Assembly: GCF_013114835.1 (NCBI RefSeq)
Contig: NZ_JAAVLW010000003.1
Span: 620,001 to 684,000, forward strand
Length of the DNA stretch: 64,000 nt
Source of the DNA: Bradyrhizobium archetypum
Lineage (GTDB): Bacteria; Pseudomonadota; Alphaproteobacteria; Rhizobiales; Xanthobacteraceae
Direction of reading: 5' to 3'
Part shown: piece by piece, positions 42,596-54,873 of the stretch
Layout: every line of letters starts with the position of its first letter
Numbering within the stretch: position 1 is the first letter of the stretch
Notes under the pieces: generated by a model
Told to the model about the DNA's origin: nothing
Databases searched by the model: none
Seen by the model: the letters and a program-made list of their open reading frames with translations, nothing else
Program-made: the position numbers and the translations under genes

Positions 42596-43732
42596 ATGTC
42601 ATCCAGAATCCTCAATGCAGCGGGCGCCGCGGCGATAGCCGCGATGCTGGCTTTGTCCGTGCAGCCCGCATCTGCACAAATCACGTTTCCATGGGAACGC
42701 GAACGCGCTCCGCAGGGCTACCCGCAGGGACAGCCACAGTCCGATGATGCCGACGCGGAAATGCGGATCCAGCGGCTGGAAAACCAGCTCCGGCAGCTGA
42801 CCGGCCAGAACGAGGAGCTGCAGTACCGCAACCGGCAGCTTGAGGAGCGGCTGCGCCAGCTCGGCGCTGCGCCGCCGGCGCCGGGCGGCGGCCAGCCCCC
42901 CGTGGCGCAACCCAGCGTGGCCGCGGCGCCGCCTGCGGCTCAACCCGGCCCGGCGGCAGATTCGCAGCACGGCTATCCGCAGCAGGGCTATCGCCAGCCG
43001 CAGGGCTACCCGCAGGCGCAGCCCGGCTATGACCGGCAGCCGCAGATCGCGTCGCCCGCGCCCATCGTGCAGGAACCGGCGGCCGGCGGCCGGCGGCGCG
43101 GCGATGCCTTCGACCCGAACCAGAATCCAAACGCCCCCGGCGCGCCGCGCGCGCTCGGCGGTGGTCAGTTGCCGATCTCGAGCGAAGCGGCAGTTGGCGT
43201 CCCCGGTGGGCGCGGGCCTGGCGAGCCGCTCAATCTCGGCGGCCCGCGCGATGCCGGCGGCGCCTTGCCGCCGCCCGCTGCAGCGGCACCGCCACAACGC
43301 GGCCCCGGGCCCGGCGCCAGCGCCGCGCTCACCACGCTGCCGCCCTCGGCGACCTCAAAGGACGAGTTCGATCTCGGCATCGGCTACATGCAGCGCAAGG
43401 ACTATGCGCTGGCCGAAGAGACCATGAAGAACTTTGCACAGAAATACCCGAGCGATCCGCTGGTTGGAGATGCGCAATACTGGCTCGGCGAAAGCTACTT
43501 CCAGCGCCAGCAATACCGCGATGCCGCCGAGGCGTTCCTCGGCGTGACCAGCAAGCACGACAAATCGGCCAAGGCGCCCGATGCGCTGCTGCGGCTCGGC
43601 CAATCGCTGGCGGCGCTGAAGGAAAAGGAAGCCGCCTGCGCGGCGCTCGGCGAAGTCACGCGGAAATATCCGCGCGCATCTGCGGGCGTCAAAGCCGCCG
43701 TGGACCGTGAGCAAAAGCGGGTTAAGTGCTAA
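42596..43732 (+). CDS. cpoB: Tol-Pal-associated cell division coordinator CpoB/YbgF
   Basis: The 378-residue periplasmic protein has a Sec signal (GAAAIAAMLALSVQPASAQI) and an N-terminal coiled coil (AEMRIQRLENQLRQLTGQNE, ELQYRNRQLEERLRQLG). A Pro/Gln/Gly/Ala-rich linker follows, then a TPR domain (EFDLGIGYMQRKDYALAEET, LVGDAQYWLGESYFQRQQYR, ALLRLGQSLAALKEKEAACA). It couples Tol to cell-wall synthesis. The linker has Gln-Gly-Tyr-Pro-type repeats (YPQQGYRQPQGYPQAQPGYD) and is longer than usual. Start at 42596 by position of the signal peptide. Confidence 0.92.
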   Translation: MSSRILNAAGAAAIAAMLALSVQPASAQITFPWERERAPQGYPQGQPQSDDADAEMRIQRLENQLRQLTGQNEELQYRNRQLEERLRQLGAAPPAPGGGQPPVAQPSVAAAPPAAQPGPAADSQHGYPQQGYRQPQGYPQAQPGYDRQPQIASPAPIVQEPAAGGRRRGDAFDPNQNPNAPGAPRALGGGQLPISSEAAVGVPGGRGPGEPLNLGGPRDAGGALPPPAAAAPPQRGPGPGASAALTTLPPSATSKDEFDLGIGYMQRKDYALAEETMKNFAQKYPSDPLVGDAQYWLGESYFQRQQYRDAAEAFLGVTSKHDKSAKAPDALLRLGQSLAALKEKEAACAALGEVTRKYPRASAGVKAAVDREQKRVKC

Positions 43733-43782
43733 AGCGGAAGCCGGTCGAGGCCGCCATCGGCCTCGGATAGACTGGCGATGCC

Positions 43783-44817
43783 ATGCCTGACGACGACCAC
43801 GCGCCGATCTCGGTGCAGCAAGCGAAAGAGCTGTTCGCGAAGTGGAAAGCCGCGCCCGCGCTGGTGCTGGCGGTATCCGGCGGGCCCGATTCCCTTGCCC
43901 TGATGTGGCTCGCCGCCCGCTGGCGCCGTGCGCTCTCGCGCGGGCCGCGCTTGATTGCCGTCACCGTCGACCACGGTTTGCGACCTGAGGCTGCGCGCGA
44001 GGCGCGCGAGGTCAAGCGTCTCGCACGCGCGATCGATGTGCGCCATCGCACGCTGCGCTGGACCGGACCTAAGCCGAAGACCGGCTTGCCGGCTGCGGCC
44101 CGCGCGGCGCGCTACCGCTTGCTGGCGAAAGCCGCCCGAGCGAGCGGCGCAACCCATATCCTCACTGCGCATACCCGTGACGACCAGGCCGAGACGCTGT
44201 TGATGCGGATGCTGCGCGGCAGCGGCATCGCCGGTCTAGCGGCGATGTCGCGCGAGATCGAGCGCGACGGCGTATGGCTGGCACGGCCGTTGCTGGACAT
44301 CCCGAAATCGCGACTCGTTGCGACGCTGGACAAGGCGAAGATTGCCTTTGCCGACGATCCCACCAATCGCGACATGAGCTTCACGCGGCCGCGACTGCGC
44401 GCCTTGATGCCGGCGCTGGCCGAGGAGGGCGGCGACAGCCGAAACCTGGCGCGGCTGGCAGCGAGGCTGGCGCGGGCGAATGCCGCGATTGAAGTACTGG
44501 CCGACGGCGCCGAGCGCTATCTCGCCTTGAGCGATCCCGATGATGCCGCGCGCTTCGGGTTCGATGCGCAGGCCTTTGCCGGTCTGCCCGAAGAAATCCG
44601 GCTTCGGCTGCTCAAGCGCGCGATCGACCGGTCCGGTCACGAAGGGCCGGCGGAACTCGGCAAGCTCGAGGCGCTGCTGACGGTACTGGACAATGCCATC
44701 GCAAACGGCCACAAGCACACAAAGCTGAAACAAACGCTTGCCGGGGCGGCGATCAGCCTGATCAGAGGCCGAATTCATATCGATCCGGCGCCGCCGCGCC
44801 GGGGCAGGCGGCCGTGA
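43783..44817 (+). CDS. tilS: tRNA(Ile)-lysidine synthetase TilS
   Basis: The 344-residue protein has the PP-loop ATP-binding motif VLAVSGGPDSLALMWLAARW, the TVDHGLRPEA segment, ILTAHTRDDQAETLLMRMLR, ARPLLDIPKSRLVATL and DPTNRDMSFTRPRLR. TilS adds lysine to C34 of the AUA-reading tRNA-Ile, essential for its charging. The C-terminal specificity domain is short compared with E. coli TilS, as in other alphaproteobacteria. ATG 43783, 50 bases after cpoB. Confidence 0.94.
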   Translation: MPDDDHAPISVQQAKELFAKWKAAPALVLAVSGGPDSLALMWLAARWRRALSRGPRLIAVTVDHGLRPEAAREAREVKRLARAIDVRHRTLRWTGPKPKTGLPAAARAARYRLLAKAARASGATHILTAHTRDDQAETLLMRMLRGSGIAGLAAMSREIERDGVWLARPLLDIPKSRLVATLDKAKIAFADDPTNRDMSFTRPRLRALMPALAEEGGDSRNLARLAARLARANAAIEVLADGAERYLALSDPDDAARFGFDAQAFAGLPEEIRLRLLKRAIDRSGHEGPAELGKLEALLTVLDNAIANGHKHTKLKQTLAGAAISLIRGRIHIDPAPPRRGRRP

Positions 44818-44950
44818 GAAGCGTTCCCGTGTGGCAATATCCGCGATATTGGGACGAAGAGCCTTAACCACCCCGGAAAAACCTCGGCTTTTGCGCCATT
44901 TTTTGAACGGGAATCGCGTTAAGATGCGTTAAATAGTCCCGTGTGGTTCC

Positions 44951-44980
44951 CTTGGCATTGACCCGGGCGCCACCTAGATT
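44951..44980 (+). promoter_or_regulatory. Candidate ftsH promoter
   Basis: TTGGCA (44952-44957) and TAGATT (44975-44980) are separated by 17 bases. The same stretch reads CTTGGCA-N15-CCTAGAT, resembling the alphaproteobacterial heat-shock (RpoH) form. ftsH is often under heat-shock control, so either is plausible; no transcript evidence. Confidence 0.35.
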
Positions 44981-45078
44981 GGATGCAGTGGACCGGGGAA
45001 TCTCGCCTCCCAAGGAATATTCAAGGGCTACTGCCAAGGACATAGGGCCGCGATCCGCGCGACCACGAAGGAAGATCA

Positions 45079-47001
<1,923 letters not shown>

Positions 47002-47022
47002 GCGGATCGCATCTCGAACACG

Positions 47023-47049
47023 AAACGCGGCGGAAACGCCGCGTTTTTT
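47023..47049 (+). terminator. Rho-independent terminator after ftsH
   Basis: AACGCGGCG-GAAA-CGCCGCGTT is a perfect 9-base stem with a GAAA loop, followed by TTTTTA. It starts 21 bases after the ftsH stop. Confidence 0.85.
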
Positions 47050-47057
47050 ATGAGCCG

Positions 47058-47258
47058 TCATGGCGCCGTGGCTGGTGCCCCGAGATGTACAGCCAGGATG
47101 TGTTCCGGCGTCTCGATCACCTCGATGGTCTGCCCATCGCCACCAACGAAGGCGAGCACGGTGCGCTCGCCATCGCGCCACATGCTGCCGACGAGCGCAA
47201 TGTTGATGTGGGTAGATTGCCCCGTCTCAAATCGCGTGCATTGAATCCAGAAGCGCAT
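47058..47258 (-). CDS. Small conserved-type hypothetical protein (66 residues)
   Basis: The product reads MRFWIQCTRFETGQSTHINI, ALVGSMWRDGERTVLAFVGG, DGQTIEVIETPEHILAVHLG and APATAP. A strong GAAGGAGACC ribosome site before ATG 47258 supports translation. The pattern VNxALV..M.R.G..T.L.F.G.....V.ETPE.IL is typical of small rhizobial proteins of unknown function. It is convergent to ftsH and shares its terminator region. The frame extends upstream into repeat D, which I exclude. Confidence 0.72.
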   Translation of the reverse strand: MRFWIQCTRFETGQSTHINIALVGSMWRDGERTVLAFVGGDGQTIEVIETPEHILAVHLGAPATAP

Positions 47259-47286
47259 TGCGGTCTCCTTCGATCTGCCGTGGTAA

Positions 47287-47395
47287 TCATAAAGCCGTGG
47301 GGCCGACAAAGCGAAGCGTGCCCACCATTCACGTCGGCGATCTCGATAGGTGGTGGGCACGGTGCGAAGTGCGCCTTTGCCCGCCCCTACGCCGC
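47287..47395. repeat. Intergenic repeat, family D, second copy
   Basis: GCGAAGCGTGCCCACCATTC and GGTGGGCACGGTGCGAAGTG, then GCGCCTTTGCCCGC, match the copy at 14613-14738. It lies between metE and the small gene at 47058, both minus strand. Confidence 0.65.
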
Positions 47396-47407
47396 AGCGA
47401 ATTCGCG

Positions 47408-49762
47408 CTATACGGACGCCCGCAACTCGCGAGCGGCGGCGACCATGTTGGCGAGCGCGGGGCGCACCTCTTCCCATTTACGCGTTTTCAGTCCGCAATC
47501 CGGATTGATCCAGATCTGGGCGTCGGCAAGCCGCTCGCGGGCGAGCTTGAGCAGGCTGGTCATCTCGCCGATCTCGGGCACACGCGGCGAATGGATATCG
47601 TAGACGCCGGGGCCGATTTCGTTCGGATAACGGTAATCCCTGAACGCGTCGAGCAGCTCCATCTTCGAGCGTGAGGTCTCGATCGAGATCACGTCGGCAT
47701 CCATCGCTCCGATCGCGCCGATGATGTCGTTGAACTCCGAGTAGCACATGTGGGTATGGATCTGGGTCTCGTCGCGCACGCCGGACGAACAGAGGCGGAA
47801 GGCATCGACCGCCCACTCCAGATAGGCCCTCCATTCGGATTTGCGTAGCGGCAGGCCCTCGCGCAGCGCCGCCTCGTCAATCTGGATCATGCCGGCGCCG
47901 GCGGCTTCGAGGTCGACGACCTCGTCGCGGATGGCGAGCGCGAGCTGCTGGCAGGCGCGGCTCCGCGGAATGTCATCGCGGACGAACGACCAGTTCAGGA
48001 TGGTGACGGGTCCCGTCAGCATCGCCTTCACCGGCTTTTTGGTCAGCGACTGGGCGTATTGCCACCACTCGACCGTCATCGGCTTCGGGCGCGAGACGTC
48101 GCCGAACAGGATCGGCGGGCGGACGTAGCGCGATCCATAGGATTGCACCCAGCCATGCGTGGTGAAGGCGAAGCCCGCGAGCTGTTCGCCAAAATACTGC
48201 ACCATGTCGTTGCGCTCGAACTCGCCGTGCACCAGCACGTCGAGGCCGATATTCTCCTGCCAGCGTACGGTGCGGGCGGTCTGGTTCTGCAAATAGAGCT
48301 TGTAGGCCTCGTCTGTCAGCGCGCCCCTGGTGTGCGCGGCGCGGGCATTCCTGATATCGGCGGTTTGCGGGAACGAGCCGATGGTCGTGGTCGGGAAGGG
48401 CGGCAGGTTGAAACGGGCGCGCTGAACGGTCGCGCGCTCGGCAAATATGCTGGCGCGGAAGCGCATCGGCTCAGTGATGCCGGCGACGCGCGCCGCTACC
48501 CTTGCATCGTGAATGCGCGGCGAAGACTTGCGCGCGGCAGCAGCCCGATCGGAGGCCGTCAGGCTGGCTTCGACGACGCTACGGCCACTGGCGAGCGCGG
48601 TCCCGAGCGTGGCCAATTCCTCGAGCTTCTGCACCGAAAATGCCAGCCAACTCCTGACTTCGGGATTGAGCCCGGTCTCAAGCGCCAGATCGATCGGGAC
48701 ATGCAGCAGAGAGCAGGAAGGCGCGATCTGCACGCGGTCGTTGCCTAGCTTCGCAATCACGGGTTCGAGCCGGTCGAGGATCCGGCCCAAATCCGCGCGC
48801 CAGATGTTGCGGCCGTCGATGATGCCAAGCGACAGCACGCGATCCCCTGGAAAATCCGCGAGGCCGTCGATTTGCTCCGGCGCACGCACCAGATCGAGAT
48901 GCAGGCCGGCAACCGGCAATGCGCGCGCGGTCTCACAATTGCCGCCGAGGCTGCCGAAATAGGTCGCCAGCATGAGCTTGAGCTGCGGCACGGCGCGCGC
49001 AATCTCCACATAGGCGTAGTGCAGCGCCTGCTGCGCGACGATATCGAGATCGAGCACGAGACATGGCTCGTCGATCTGCACCCATTCGGCGCCCCGGTAA
49101 GCCAGTTCGCGCAGCACCTCGATATAGACCGGCAGCAAGCGATCGAGCAGGGTCAGCGGATTGAAACCGGCGTCCTTGCTCTTGGCGAGTTTGAGAAAGG
49201 TGACCGGACCGAGCAGCACGGGGCGGGTCTGATAACCCAGCGCTTTCGCTTCCTCATATTCCTCGATCGGCTTGCGCGAGGCGAGCATGAATTTTTGATC
49301 CCTCGCCAGTTCGGGCACCATGTAGTGATAGTTGGTGTCGAACCATTTGGTCATTTCCAGCGCCGGCACGCCATGCCCGGTCTCATGTCCGTGATGGGCG
49401 TGGCCGCAGGCCGGCTCATGCGCTTTGTCTGGCGCGCCGCGGGCCATCGCGAAATAAGTCTCAAGCGGCACCGGGCCGCCATTCCAGCCATAGATGTCCG
49501 GAATTGCGCCGACCATCACTGAGGTGTCGAGCACCTGATCGTAGAACGAGAAATCATTCGACGGAATCACGCTGACGCCGAGCTTTTTCTGCCGCGCCCA
49601 GTTCGCGGCGCGAAGGCCGACGCCGGTTTCGATCAGCGCGTTCTCGTCTGACGCGCCCGACCAGAAGCTTTCCAACGCGAACTTCAGCTCGCGGCGTGGG
49701 CCGATGCGCGGCGTGCCGAGGGAAGCGACGGGAAGTGAAGTGGAGACTGTGGAAGTAGACAT
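47408..49762 (-). CDS. metE: Cobalamin-independent methionine synthase MetE
   Basis: The 784-residue enzyme transfers the methyl group from 5-methyltetrahydropteroyl-triglutamate to homocysteine without B12. The two barrel halves are visible: LGTPRIGPRRELKFALESFW at the start, WFDTNYHYMVPEL, then FPTTTIGSFPQTADIRNARA. The zinc site includes HTHMCYSEF, ETSRS and NPDCGLKTR. Near residues 115-130 there is a His-rich insertion (AHEPACGHAHHGHETGHG) absent from E. coli MetE. ATG 49762 starts the fold; a B12 riboswitch precedes it, so the gene is expected to be off when cobalamin is present. Confidence 0.96.
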   Translation of the reverse strand: MSTSTVSTSLPVASLGTPRIGPRRELKFALESFWSGASDENALIETGVGLRAANWARQKKLGVSVIPSNDFSFYDQVLDTSVMVGAIPDIYGWNGGPVPLETYFAMARGAPDKAHEPACGHAHHGHETGHGVPALEMTKWFDTNYHYMVPELARDQKFMLASRKPIEEYEEAKALGYQTRPVLLGPVTFLKLAKSKDAGFNPLTLLDRLLPVYIEVLRELAYRGAEWVQIDEPCLVLDLDIVAQQALHYAYVEIARAVPQLKLMLATYFGSLGGNCETARALPVAGLHLDLVRAPEQIDGLADFPGDRVLSLGIIDGRNIWRADLGRILDRLEPVIAKLGNDRVQIAPSCSLLHVPIDLALETGLNPEVRSWLAFSVQKLEELATLGTALASGRSVVEASLTASDRAAAARKSSPRIHDARVAARVAGITEPMRFRASIFAERATVQRARFNLPPFPTTTIGSFPQTADIRNARAAHTRGALTDEAYKLYLQNQTARTVRWQENIGLDVLVHGEFERNDMVQYFGEQLAGFAFTTHGWVQSYGSRYVRPPILFGDVSRPKPMTVEWWQYAQSLTKKPVKAMLTGPVTILNWSFVRDDIPRSRACQQLALAIRDEVVDLEAAGAGMIQIDEAALREGLPLRKSEWRAYLEWAVDAFRLCSSGVRDETQIHTHMCYSEFNDIIGAIGAMDADVISIETSRSKMELLDAFRDYRYPNEIGPGVYDIHSPRVPEIGEMTSLLKLARERLADAQIWINPDCGLKTRKWEEVRPALANMVAAARELRASV

Positions 49763-49846
49763 TGGCTTAACCCCATAAAGTTGGGGGCAAAGGCCGAAGT
49801 GACACGTCTGGATTCCGCTACGGCAGCGCGCGCGGAATCGCAACCG

Positions 49847-50072
49847 CACCACCGGGACACCCCGCCCGAGGACGTGTATGTTGTCGAGGCAGGTCTCCTG
49901 GCTCGCGGGTCCATGCTGCTGTCCGGCCTTCCCGAAACCTCATGAGGTCTCAGTGACTTTGTTGGACAGCGGCTCGCCGCTTACAGTTGCGGGGGCAGCT
50001 CCGGCTTTGGCCTTGCGGCCGCACCGGCTTCCCTCTTAGCTTCGGAAGAACGTCTCCCGAAGAACCACGACG
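49847..50072 (-). ncRNA. Cobalamin riboswitch of metE
   Basis: Read on the minus strand the leader shows AAGAGGGAAGCCGGTGCGG, then GCTGCCCCCGCAACTGTAAG, CACTGAGACC, and ends with the B12 box AGCCAGGAGACCTGCC (revcomp at about 49888-49903). These are the conserved core blocks of a class I cobalamin riboswitch. A candidate promoter lies upstream (TTGACG at 50106-50101, GATAAG at 50084-50079, 16-base spacing). Directly after the B12 box sits a 29-base segment (49847-49875) shared with the nrdA leader. Confidence 0.93.
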
Positions 50073-50078
50073 GGTCCA

Positions 50079-50106
50079 CTTATCGGCAACGCGGCAGGCG
50101 CGTCAA
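50079..50106 (-). promoter_or_regulatory. Candidate promoter of the metE leader
   Basis: On the minus strand TTGACG and GATAAG hexamers are separated by 16 bases, immediately before the riboswitch. This places the start of transcription near 50072, as expected for a full aptamer. Confidence 0.5.
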
Positions 50107-50195
50107 CTCGGCGACATTCGCCGACGCGTTGTCATCGTTGTTCACAGCCGCCGGGTTCCGTCACCGAAATTCTTGCACATCGCCCGCTCTCCCCA

Positions 50196-50231
50196 TTGAC
50201 AGCCGGATGCGAATAACACGAGATATAGTCG
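50196..50231 (+). promoter_or_regulatory. nrdA promoter region with candidate NrdR box
   Basis: TTGACA (50196-50201) is a perfect -35 hexamer. ACACGAGATATAGTCG (50216-50231) agrees with 12 of 16 positions of the NrdR box consensus acaCwAtATaTwGtgt as I recall it. It lies directly upstream of the riboswitch where an RNA polymerase would bind. NrdR boxes usually come in pairs; only one is visible here. Confidence 0.4.
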
Positions 50232-50249
50232 TCACGGTCCATCATGGCC

Positions 50250-50460
50250 CAAGTCATGGTGGCTAAGAGGGAAGCCGGTGATCGCACGTAAACGCGCGAG
50301 ATTCCGGCGCTGCCCCCGCAACTGTAAGCAGTGAGTTGTTCCCGAACTGACGTCACTGATGCGGCATCGCATTGGGAAGACAGGGAATAACGGCGACCTG
50401 CGAGCCAGGAGACCTGCCGCGACAGCGAAAAACGTCCACGGGCGGGGTGTCCCGGCGGCG
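50250..50460 (+). ncRNA. Cobalamin riboswitch of nrdA
   Basis: The leader contains TAAGAGGGAAGCCGGTGAT, ATTCCGGCGCTGCCCCCGCA, ACTGTAAGCAGTGAG, GTCACTGATGC and GGGAAGACAGG, closing with the B12 box AGCCAGGAGACCTGCC (50403-50418). This is a complete class I cobalamin aptamer. The segment ACGTCC-A-CGGGCGGGGTGTCCCGG (50432-50455) follows and is shared with the metE leader. About 90 bases remain to the nrdA ATG at 50551. It is expected to reduce NrdAB synthesis when B12 allows the B12-dependent class II reductase to work. Confidence 0.93.
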
Positions 50461-50550
50461 CTTGCAGACTCATGCCGGCGTTTCTCGCCCGCGCATTTGC
50501 AGCAGCGTCCTCTCCGACATCCAGCCCCAACAACATCACGGGGTCTCTTG

Positions 50551-53460
<2,910 letters not shown>

Positions 53461-53486
53461 GCAGACAAGAAAAGAAGGAGACGACA

Positions 53487-54617
53487 ATGCTCGACTGGTC
53501 AGAGCCTTCCGCGCCCCAGCGCCGGATGTCGCCTTTTGTGGCGGCGCATGCTGCCGCTGCGCCCGATCAATCCGGTCTCGGCGCGATCGACCGAAGCGGC
53601 GGGAGGGTATCCGTGGACGACAAGCGGATGATCAACTGCCGCGCCGACGTCAATCAGCTCCTGCCACTGAAATACAAATGGGCCTGGGAGAAATATCTCG
53701 CCGGCTGCAACAATCACTGGATGCCGACCGAAGTCTCGATGCAGGCCGACATCGCGCTGTGGAAGTCGCGCGACGGCCTCACCGACGACGAGCGCCGCGC
53801 CATCAAGCGCAATCTCGGCTTCTTCGCGGCTTCCGAAAGCCTGGTTGCCAACAACATCGTGCTGGCGATCTATCGCCATCTGACCAATCCGGAATGCCGG
53901 CAATATCTGTTGCGGCAATCCTTCGAGGAAGCGGTACACACCCATACCTTCCAGTACATCGTCGAAAGCCTGGGACTAGATGAAGGCGAACTGTTCAACA
54001 TGTATCGCGAGGTGCCGTCCATTACCGACAAGGCGGCCTGGGCGCTGAAGCATACCCAGAATCTCGACGATCCCAATTTCAGGACCGGGACGCCCGAAGC
54101 CGACCAGGCGTTCCTGCGTGATCTCGTTGCGTTCTACGTCATCTTCGAGGGCATGTGGTTCTATACGGGCTTCGCGCAAATCCTCTCGCTTGGCCGCCGT
54201 AACAAGATGGTCGGCATCGCCGAGCAGTACCAGTACATCCTGCGCGACGAATCGATCCACCTGAATTTCGGCATCGACGTCATCAACCAGATCAAGATCG
54301 AGAACCCGCATCTATGGACGAAAGCCTTCCAGGACGAAATTCGCACCATGGTGCGTGAGGCGGCGGAGCTCGAGGCGGCCTATGGTCGGGACACCATGCC
54401 GCGCGGCTTCCTGGGACTGAACGCAAGTCTATGCGAGAGTTACATGCACTTCATCGCCAACCGCCGCTGCGCGCAGCTCGGGCTGCCGCCGGTGTTCACG
54501 GAGACCGAGAATCCGTTTCCCTGGATGTCGGAGGCGATGGATCTGAAGAAGGAGAAGAATTTCTTCGAAACGCGGGTGATCGAATATCAGAACGGCGGCG
54601 CGCTAAACTGGGAGTAG
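53487..54617 (+). CDS. nrdB: Ribonucleoside-diphosphate reductase beta subunit (class Ic-like NrdB)
   Basis: The 376-residue metal-binding subunit. Ligand motifs: [39 protein letters not shown] (E148, H151), [14 protein letters not shown] and [15 protein letters not shown], with conserved end [20 protein letters not shown]. In E. coli NrdB the Tyr radical is at H+4 (E-x2-H-x3-Y); here that position is F155. This, and close resemblance by memory to Chlamydia trachomatis NrdB, indicate a class Ic, Mn/Fe-type, Tyr-radical-free enzyme. It starts 26 bases after nrdA with GAAGGAGACGACA. ATG 53487 is fixed by that site. Confidence 0.95.
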   Translation: MLDWSEPSAPQRRMSPFVAAHAAAAPDQSGLGAIDRSGGRVSVDDKRMINCRADVNQLLPLKYKWAWEKYLAGCNNHWMPTEVSMQADIALWKSRDGLTDDERRAIKRNLGFFAASESLVANNIVLAIYRHLTNPECRQYLLRQSFEEAVHTHTFQYIVESLGLDEGELFNMYREVPSITDKAAWALKHTQNLDDPNFRTGTPEADQAFLRDLVAFYVIFEGMWFYTGFAQILSLGRRNKMVGIAEQYQYILRDESIHLNFGIDVINQIKIENPHLWTKAFQDEIRTMVREAAELEAAYGRDTMPRGFLGLNASLCESYMHFIANRRCAQLGLPPVFTETENPFPWMSEAMDLKKEKNFFETRVIEYQNGGALNWE

Positions 54618-54873
54618 GAGACGGCCGTACTCTCCGAACACGTCGTCCGCCTTGTACGCAATTGCGCATGTGGCGCGGGGACCATACCGCCTGATCTATC
54701 GACAAGACGCGAGGGAGACGTCCTGCCGAGAACTGGCATCGGTAGGTCACTGCTTTCCAATGGACGACGGGAATCTCGCGGCTTGCGCCGCAAAACTTAA
54801 GATTTCCTCAATTCAGTCCGGTCTATTGCTGAGGTCTGCGCCTTCGATATTGCGCCCGGGTTAAGGATCTCGC

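Noticed and set aside
49763..49846. N-terminal extension of MetE (frame open to 49852)
   Set aside because: The extension lies in the riboswitch leader; homology begins at ATG 49762.
50359..50550. N-terminal extension of NrdA
   Set aside because: The frame runs through the B12 box and aptamer; the protein fold begins after ATG 50551.
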